Source: Apricaphanius iberus (Eukaryota; Chordata; Actinopteri; Cyprinodontiformes; Aphaniidae). From it: a stretch of DNA of 64,000 nucleotides. The notes under the pieces were generated by a model, which saw only the letters and a program-made list of their open reading frames with translations, had not been told where the DNA came from and did no database searches. Of this stretch, positions 49,101-58,100 are shown piece after piece. The DNA is taken from assembly GCA_028564705.1 (NCBI GenBank), contig JAPXFQ010001300.1, positions 45,309 to 109,308 of the forward strand, read 5' to 3'. Position numbers and translations under genes: made by a program. Position 1 is the stretch's first letter. Each line of letters begins with the position of its first letter.

Positions 49101-52100
49101 TCGGTACTAAAAGCAAATTTTTTTAAAAACGCCAGTCAAAGTGGAGATATGCATTTTCTCCGTTTTCAGTATCTGTGTGTGGACAGAGTTTTAAGTGCCT
49201 TAATGTCACTATCCCTGACAAAAAAAGGCTCCAACATCACTTGTGCGGCCTGTGTTTAAACTCAGAAACAGCATTTATGCCATCAGAGTTGTGTTGATAT
49301 CATCAATTGTCAAAGTGCGTTTTGTTTGTTTGCTTTTACAGCTCTGTTACAGCTGCATGCTGAAGATTGGAGGATGGAAAGTTCCTCTGAGCGGATAGGA
49401 TTTGGTAGAACTATAGTGTGAGAAATATAGTGCCCCCTACAGGTTTGCCACGTCTATGAATGTGCTGAAAAATGCTTTTATCCGGTTATGTGTGGATGGA
49501 GATTTTTTTTCTAAAGGAGCGGCGGAAAATCGTGTGGACATGGCCTTAGTTGGTATCTGTTCTTCCCATGCATGGATGGAAATAACACTTGTCTTTGACT
49601 GTTCTTTCCTCAGAGTTTTGTTCTTTAATGTTGCAGAAATATTACCAACAGATACTGGTGCATGCTCTAGGCCGGATGTCTCCACCTGATATTCTACCAT
49701 ATTTGCACAAAAAAAGATGGGCAAAATGTCCTTTTTATGCTTTTCCTAACTTGCAGGGGGTTTTTTTTATGTATTTTTTATATCCCCCCCCCCCCTCCTT
49801 TTTTTTGTCACCCAGTGTTCCTATCTAAGTAGAGTGCTGGGCATTGCTCTCCCTCTGCCAACCCTGCACTAAACTCAAGCCTCGTTCTTGCCTGAGGAGT
49901 GAGCAGGACCTTCTTATCAGTTTTTTTGCATGTTTTTCGTAGAAGTAGCTTACATTAGCTACCCAAGGGAACACGGGGAGAACATGCAAACTCCACACAG
50001 AACTAATGTTTTTAATCAAATGCTAAATGTTTAACTTTTTTATTGATTCTCATCTTTTCTGTTTATAGTTTTCGAATATATGTTTTTTATCTTCCATGCT
50101 TTTATTTTATGTTTGGCTTTGTTCTTTTATTGCTTAGGAGCAATACACGAGAAATCAGCCGCAGATTTGCCTTACACAAAGCTCAAAACCTTTGTGAGAT
50201 CTCTTTTAAGAATACCCTTTCCTCCTCCACTGATCACCCATCCCCCACTAAACAACTGTTTGCATTCAATCAATCAATTTGACATGCCCCTCCCCAACTG
50301 AACCCTTTTGCAATCAATAATTTTTGAGACACACCCCTCCTCCTTATAGTAATAAATCATTTTTGACACCCCCCTTCACCCCTCCCCCGTATGGTGATAA
50401 ATCATTTTTGACATTATACCCTCCTTGCTCTGGCATATTCAGGAGAGCGTCTCTTATGAGTGTCCGCTCTGTGCAGCAAAGATAAATATTCTGTGTACAA
50501 TGAGGTGAGATGAAACAACAGTCCTGGCGTTTATGTCTCATGCTTGTGGCAAACAGGGATGTCTTTCATCTTTCCAGTCAAAGGACTGTGTTGTGTGACA
50601 GTAGCTCCGACCTATACTTGTCCTATGGACCTGCAACTGAAGAGGGACACTTATGGACCGGTACAGGGCTGCTGTATGGGGAGCCTAAGTCCTGCCCTTC
50701 GACTTCCGGTCCATGGGTCCCCTACTGCCAAAAAAAATGAATGAGAGTCAATGGAACGATAAAAAATATTTTCTGATCCCGTTTGAAATGTGCCTTGAAT
50801 CGAACATATGATGTCCGTGAACCATGGGCCAACCGGAAGGGGAGGAGACTTAGGCTATGTCCACACTAAGCCGGATAAGGTTATACGGGGAGTTAGACGC
50901 CTAATGTTATCCACTAAACACCAGCATTTACGCCCCGTTTACGGTCCGTTTAAGGTCCCATGATTGCGCAATCCAATGCCTACCTATGCATGTACTGGGC
51001 ATGCGCGTTGAAAAACAAAAAGAACACAGATTGACGCGTATAATCTATGTCGCTGTCGGCGCCTCCTGGATCGCCTCCTGTGTCGCCTTCTCATCCGCAA
51101 GTAGGTTAGGGTTAACTTTGCAAACGTATGAATTTGCAAAAGAAGAAGTAGCATAGCGAGACTCGTCTCCATCTTTGCTGTTATATGCTGTCGCGTTGTT
51201 GTCATCATCAATTTAGGACGCAGCATTTGATTGACGTTGCTGCTCTGATTTAGCCGGGGACCGGGTAAGTTGCGTCCAGACGTGCTCATGTAGCCGTTGA
51301 GATAACAGTCAGACGGCTCTCTTACCCGGCTAATACTTATCCGGCCACAGACCACAAACAAACTTAGTGTGGACGATAGGGGGGTGTAGACTAAATACTT
51401 ATACGTTTAAGGCATTATCCGGCTTAGTGTGGACGTGGCCTTAGGCTCCCCATGCGCTGCGTTTACAATGGAAACAGACAAAAAGGCGGACCGGACCGTA
51501 CTGAGGTGCACTGTTCTCAGTGGAAACATCGGCTGAGTGACTAACTTGTATCAAACATTAAACTAATTTAGATAGCACAAAAAAAAAAGTTCTTCAAAAA
51601 AAATTCAGAAAAGGACAAAAAAAATTAAAATATGGAATAAAACTAAAAAGTGAAAGACCACGCTTCTGCTGAAAGCAAGGCTGGATTAAAATCCCTGACT
51701 AATGACTCATTCAATAAATTGACTGATTAATTGACTACTACATAATTAGCTGTAATTCTAAAATGTCCAAAATGTACTTAATGTCTTAGTGTACAATACC
51801 TCTGAATTAAAGACAATTATTTGGACTAAAGTTGGTAATCATTTAAGTTGCAAAAATCTGGGGACCTACGTGTTTAGTAAGAAACACATTATAATGTTGT
51901 TACATGCATGTAAAAAAAAATGCATACTATCATATGAGAATAAATAAATAGAGACAGATCTGCAGCATGCAAGTACGTTGTCCTACACGTTTTAATAATG
52001 TCCCACATGAGACTCTTCCATATCTGCTCGATGTAGTTCAGTTTTTGCATTGGGGGCACCAAAAAACATTCTTTCTTAGGGCACCCAAGTGGCGAGCACT

Positions 52101-55100
52101 GGTCCTGCTGAGAACAATAAGGAAAAGAACCAAGGGGAATATCTAAGGAACAACACATGTCACTACAGAAACATGCATTACATATGTTGGAAATGAAGAC
52201 GCATGCATGTAAGTCTGTGAATACTTTTTTTGTAAAATAAACAACGAATGTAGTATAGTGGAAACTAGTTCTACAAGAAATAACAGTTATCAGAGAAACA
52301 CTGGAGATTGGGACTGTTGCTGTTTATCAGATATCCCTCTGGCAATAAATGATATCTACGAAGAGTGGCGACTTCAAATGCTGACAATGAATGTGCAAAG
52401 CTGACTGATACTTAAAGATAAAGCACTATGCCTTTGCCAAGGTAAAACTGCTAATAAAGGGGAGAAGAACTTCTGTTTATCTTCCAATAATAATTTTCAG
52501 TTGCAGAAATCTAAACTAAATAGCTTCTCTGCCTTATTATTCCATATTAAGACACACGCTTTTTCTCTCCTTCCTCTTCCTGTGTCTTATCCCACTGCTC
52601 TGGGTCCTGTGTCCTGTGTCCTATCTGGAGTGTCTTTTTGCATTTTTCTCCGAACCAAAACTGAATAAGGGAAAGATAGAAAAGGTCAGCTGGTCTCTGA
52701 ATGCTATTGATAAAATATACTCAATTCTACGAATTACCAAGATTACTTTATATTAGAAAATATAAAGTTTTGCATATTATGAAGTTAAAAAAAAGTTAAA
52801 GGGAATAAAAAACGACATAATTTCTGGACTTTATTCATCCTTACACTGAATTTTCTCCAGGGGGGCAACCAAATTGCAACCGAGCGTATTGTGAGGATGA
52901 GCCCTGACATTATACAAGCTTCATGGGAAGAAAGGGTGACAGCTGTAAACTTGAGTGAAACAATGCTGTGATAGTAAGTAGAGATGCCATGAAAAGTTAA
53001 CACCTCCTGCTATCCCGGTCGAGCAAAGCTGAAAAAACAATAGAGAGTGGAGAGGAAAAAAACAGAGAACCATAAACGAAAAACGTCTCCATCAATACGT
53101 TTGCGTCTGTGTTCAAATTTGCGGTCCGAGAAGCATAAACTAAGCTTAATAAGCTGTAATTTTGTAATAGTGGACTCATAGATACCTGGGTGTTCAGCTG
53201 TATAATAAATTGGACTGCAGCCGCAACACTGCTCTTTACAGGAAGGATCAGCGCAGACGGCTGAGGTCATTTGGAGCCCAGGGAACACTGCTAACGACCT
53301 TCTATGACTATGTGGCTTTATCCGTCATTTTTTACAGTGTTTTATGTTGGAGCAGCAGTTTATCGACAGCTGAGAGGAAGATGTTGGATAAGCTCATCAA
53401 GAAGGCCAGCTCTTTTCTAGGATGCATCGTTGATCCAGTGCAGGTGGTAGGAGACAGATGGACTCTGGCCAAAATAACATATCTGATGGACAGAGTCTCC
53501 CTCCCACGCATGTAAATGTCGCTGAACTGCAGAGCGCATTCAGTGACAGATTGCTGCATCCTAGATGCATGAAGGAGAATTTAAACATCTTCCAGTATCC
53601 TGGTATTTACGGAAGAGGATTAGGGCCACGGAAGAAAAAAGAAATAGAATTCTGAGAATAAAGTCAGAATTCAATTTTTTTCTTCAGTGACCCTAATCCT
53701 CTTCCGTATGCATTTGTACATAGATGTAAATATTTTTCTTCTGTAATAATTATGTGTGTTTCTGTTCTTTGTCCTATTCAATTTTTATATGTGTTTTTTT
53801 TCTCCTTGTGGGACAATTAAAAGATTGTTCCATTCTCTTTTATTCTATCCTATTCCTTTTATAGTCAATAACTGTAATTTCTATTGCATCATGAGAGTTT
53901 TAAGTCACATGCCACTTTATTTACTATTTTTTCCTGTAGCTTTTGAAGCAATTTATTGTAATCTGTTAGTTAGTTAGTTTTGCCTATTGATAGCATTTTT
54001 TTGTTACAAGAGGAAACCTCCATTTTTTGGGGTTACTAATGTAGTATGTTACATTTGTAAATAGAAATTTAAGACCTGAAACTGTTAAAAAACAATATGT
54101 TTAGAGTCTAAGGCGACATGATGTGAGGCGATGTCTAAAAAGTTTTTTGTATTATTCAGATGTGCTACCGCTACATCACTGCCGGCAAGAATTCATTCCA
54201 CCACTTCGCCACGGCTGTTCAGTCACCAAGTCATATTAATCTCATTCAAAAAAACAACGCTCAGATGGCGACGTGAGGTTCGTCTGCACCATCTCCTTTG
54301 TCTAGTCAGGCTTCAAACTTGCAGCTTTCACACTCCTTATCTATTGACTGTCTAACAAAGATGTAAAACACGGAATTAACAAAATAAAAAGCAATTTTCC
54401 ACTGTATACATATCATTCTGCTAATGAGGACAGTACTTCCCTTGTAGAAGCGATGCGATGAAGGCAGTAGAAAGGCTAGATGAACAGAGAAGTACTATGT
54501 GGCTTAACGGCATCTGTCCATCTGCAATCCAGCCCAACAGGCTCGCCATAAGAGAAGCCAGTAGACCCAAAACTGTGGCTTGTAGCTGAAAAATGTTATA
54601 AAGAAAATAACAATGAACTCTGGTAAAACGAATCCTGATTTCATAAGTTAAATTAACACATCAAGATTTTTAAAAAATACACACCTGTTTAAGTGCAAGG
54701 TTTCCACCAATAAGTGTCCACCTTTCTCTGGTAGATTCAATTTTCCCAACATTTACCTATTGTTGAGGAAGAAAAACGGTCATTCAGATGGGGGTGTGTG
54801 AAACTTGTGAGAAAGATATGAATACTTTTTTAAGTTCCAGCTTAAGGGGAAGGACATTTGCTAAAGTCAGCTCTGACCCAGTAAGTTAGATTAGTAGTAC
54901 ATTCAGCTGGGTCAGACCTGATGGGCAGATAAACCATTCTGGCAGCCCTGTCCCTTCTTATCTCTTCTCCACTGCACACATGGGCATGAACAAAGATCAG
55001 TATGGCTTTCTCTGTAGATATTCTTTCAGAACAGTGTACGGTAATCTTAAATCTTAATTGATGGATTGTATGTAATGCATCAGTGATGTATCTATTTAGG

Positions 55101-58100
55101 ACAATGAAAACAACTGTTCCAGGTTATGTACTGTTCAACCACAATATGACACTTTTTAAAGACGTCATTTTAGTGTATAAAACTGAGTTTTGTCCATCAA
55201 GACATTGGGAGCCTAAGTCACTGCCTTCTACTTCCAGTCAATGGGTCCTGTGGTGTTATTCTGCATAGGGTTTAAACTTTTATTATTCAGAAGGTAAAAG
55301 TCTGTTTATATAGTTTGCATGGTTGTAAAAAATGGGTCTGTCAGTATTGTTTATGGGGGTAAGCTTTTAAGTCATAAAACTCTGGGGTAAGTTTTATTGC
55401 AAGCTGTAAAAACAGGATGTCTGTAGATTTAGTGTGTTGCCATAAAACCATAAAACTCAGAATGAGCTTTTGACCAAGAGAAAAGACACGTCTCACCATA
55501 CGACTGCATAATTTTCTGACAGCCAATAATGGCTAAGACACTGTATGGAAATGTTCTGATTGGCGGGAGTAGAAACGCCTAGAGGCCCGGTTTCTATAAA
55601 AGTGTAAAAGGAAGATCATTCAATTGTCAGAGTTTTTTAATTCTGGACCAGGGGAACTACGGGGGCAACTTCCTCTGTAAAACTGAAATTTGTTAATCTG
55701 TTCAAAATAAATGTTAAACTGGAAATTGGCTCCACTTTGTCTCTGCTTGAACATGCATTGAATTAATTATGATAATTATTTAATTCAACAGTCCCTACTG
55801 CTAAAAAAAAAAAACTGAATGAGAATCAATGGAGCAATAATAGTTATTTTTTGATTCTGTTTGAAATGCAGCGTAGATTGAACATACACTGAACAAAACT
55901 AAAAACGCAACACTTTTGTTTTTGCTCCCATTTTTTATGAGAGGAATTTAAAGATCTGTAATATTTTTGCATACACATAAAAAAAAATGTTTCTCTCAAA
56001 TGTTGCTCACAAATCTTTCTAAATCTATGATAGTTTGCAATATTCCTTTGCTGAGATAATCCATCCTACCTCACAGGTGTCCCTGTAGAAGCCAAAATTT
56101 GGGCCTGCGTGGCACGTGTAATCAACACGTGCATCAATTCTGAGAAGCTGAGAAGATGTACGTGGTACTTCCACGAAAGACTTGTCATTAAGCGATTCTA
56201 GGAAATGTTTTGCTCCCAGCTTTTCTGGCCTCTTCAGAACCAGACAAATTGGCGCCTGAAGATAAACTAATGTCAAGCCAAGCGGTTGCGCTGGCCAAGA
56301 ACACCAGATGTTTCCCGTGGGTGACGCAATGATTAAGTATAAGAGATAGGGCTCCTTTTAGAGGACAGAGGGGTTTTCGTTGGTCTTTCTGGGATCTCAG
56401 CGTGGAAGATAGGATGCTTTCTGCTCAGAGATAAGGTATGTCAATTGTTAACAGACAATGGATACAGAATGTTGGATATCGAGGTCAATGACCTCTGTAG
56501 CATTGTATTGAGGACCGAAGATCCAATAAAACCCGGCTGAAGCTACATTCTAGAACAGAAGCTGTGTTGTCTTGAGTCTTCATTATAACTATATATCTAT
56601 ATCTATGTTTTGCATGTAATGAACACCAACAACATCCCTAATCAAGATGCTGATTAGACAGCATGATTATTGCACAGGTGTGCCTTAGACTGACCACAAT
56701 AAAAGGCCACTCTGAAATGTTCTACTCCCTGCTGGAAGTAGCCATCAGAAGTTGGATAAACTGTCTCAAGAAAAAAACTAATTGATTGTTTTTTTTCCAA
56801 AATGATTCCGCAAAGGACTAAGAGAAAAAAAAAAACATTAATTAAAATAATTCAATAAAAGCCCCAAAATGTCTAACCAGAACTGTGGTTCTTAAAGTCA
56901 CACAATCTTACATTTGTACCAGGCTTTTACAACAGTCATAAATACCAGGCTTTGTTTAGACCAGGAACTGATAAATTGCAGCTGACTGTGTTTAAACAGG
57001 AAGGAAGAATGATGGTTTAGGTTTGGAACCCTATAAAAACGGGCATCTGTAAATCATTTTGGGGGAGAGCCAGGCTGGGGGAGCATATGATACTGTGGCA
57101 CACAATTAATGTTTATGTCCTGGGGGTGGCCATGTCATGTGATTCTTGTTCTTTGTGTTCAATAAAAAGAGATGAGCTCTGTTACTCAGCGCGCGCGCAC
57201 ATTTGTGAGGCCGTCCTGCAGGTTCGTCATATAAAAAAACAGATCTGTGTTGTTGTGTCTTTTACTCCTTGTCACCTGGAACAGATATCACTTTTTCGAC
57301 CCTGCTGAGGATCACTGGATCCGAAAACCTTGAACAGAGCTAATTGACATTTTTAGAGTTAATCCACAATAGAGGAACACTTTAATATAAAATTTAAACT
57401 CCAGCATTCTATAGCTGTCACGTAACCCTGTTGCCATGTTTGCATTCAGAGGACTCACAGCAGTGGACAGTCTCGATGCCATTGTCATTTCAAGGTTTCC
57501 CTTCATGCCTAAGACAGCAGGGACCAGGATGAAGATCTCAGTGATGTCCTGGAACACATCCCAGCTCTGTCACACACACAAAAAAAGAAAACAGCTTATT
57601 TGGACCACAGTTTCCAGCTTTTATCTGAAAGAGACAATCATTTTCCTAATTACTGATGTTTCTAAATGTTTTAATTGATCACTTTTGTGTTCATTCTTTT
57701 TAATTAATGTTATTGCTATGGCAATCGCTCTGTTTTTAATTTTCAGAATTTTTCATAAATTTTCTTTTATGCTGCAATTGTTATGATCAGTCTTCGTCTC
57801 TTTCTACGTCACCCCTTCCTCCCCGTTTGTTTCTCCCTTTTCCTCCCCTTCTGCGTCCGTCAGCTTGTTTCCTCGTTTGTTTAATCATCTTCAGTTGTGT
57901 CCTGTTGGTCTTCCTACTGTTTCTCTGTGCTTTTAAATACCCCTGCGTCTCAGCAGCTTCTTGCCAGTCCGTCTTCGTTCTTTTCCTGCGTCTTGTCTCC
58001 TGTCAACCAGCCTACTTTGATCCCTTGTAAGTGCTCCTGCCAAAAAATGTATTATTAAAATATGCCTTCACTGAAACCCTGCCTGTCTGTGCCTGAGTCT

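Noticed and set aside
57312..57458. Extension of exon 2 open frame
   Set aside because: Follows a perfect GTGAGT donor and replaces the conserved linker that is found intact in exon 3.
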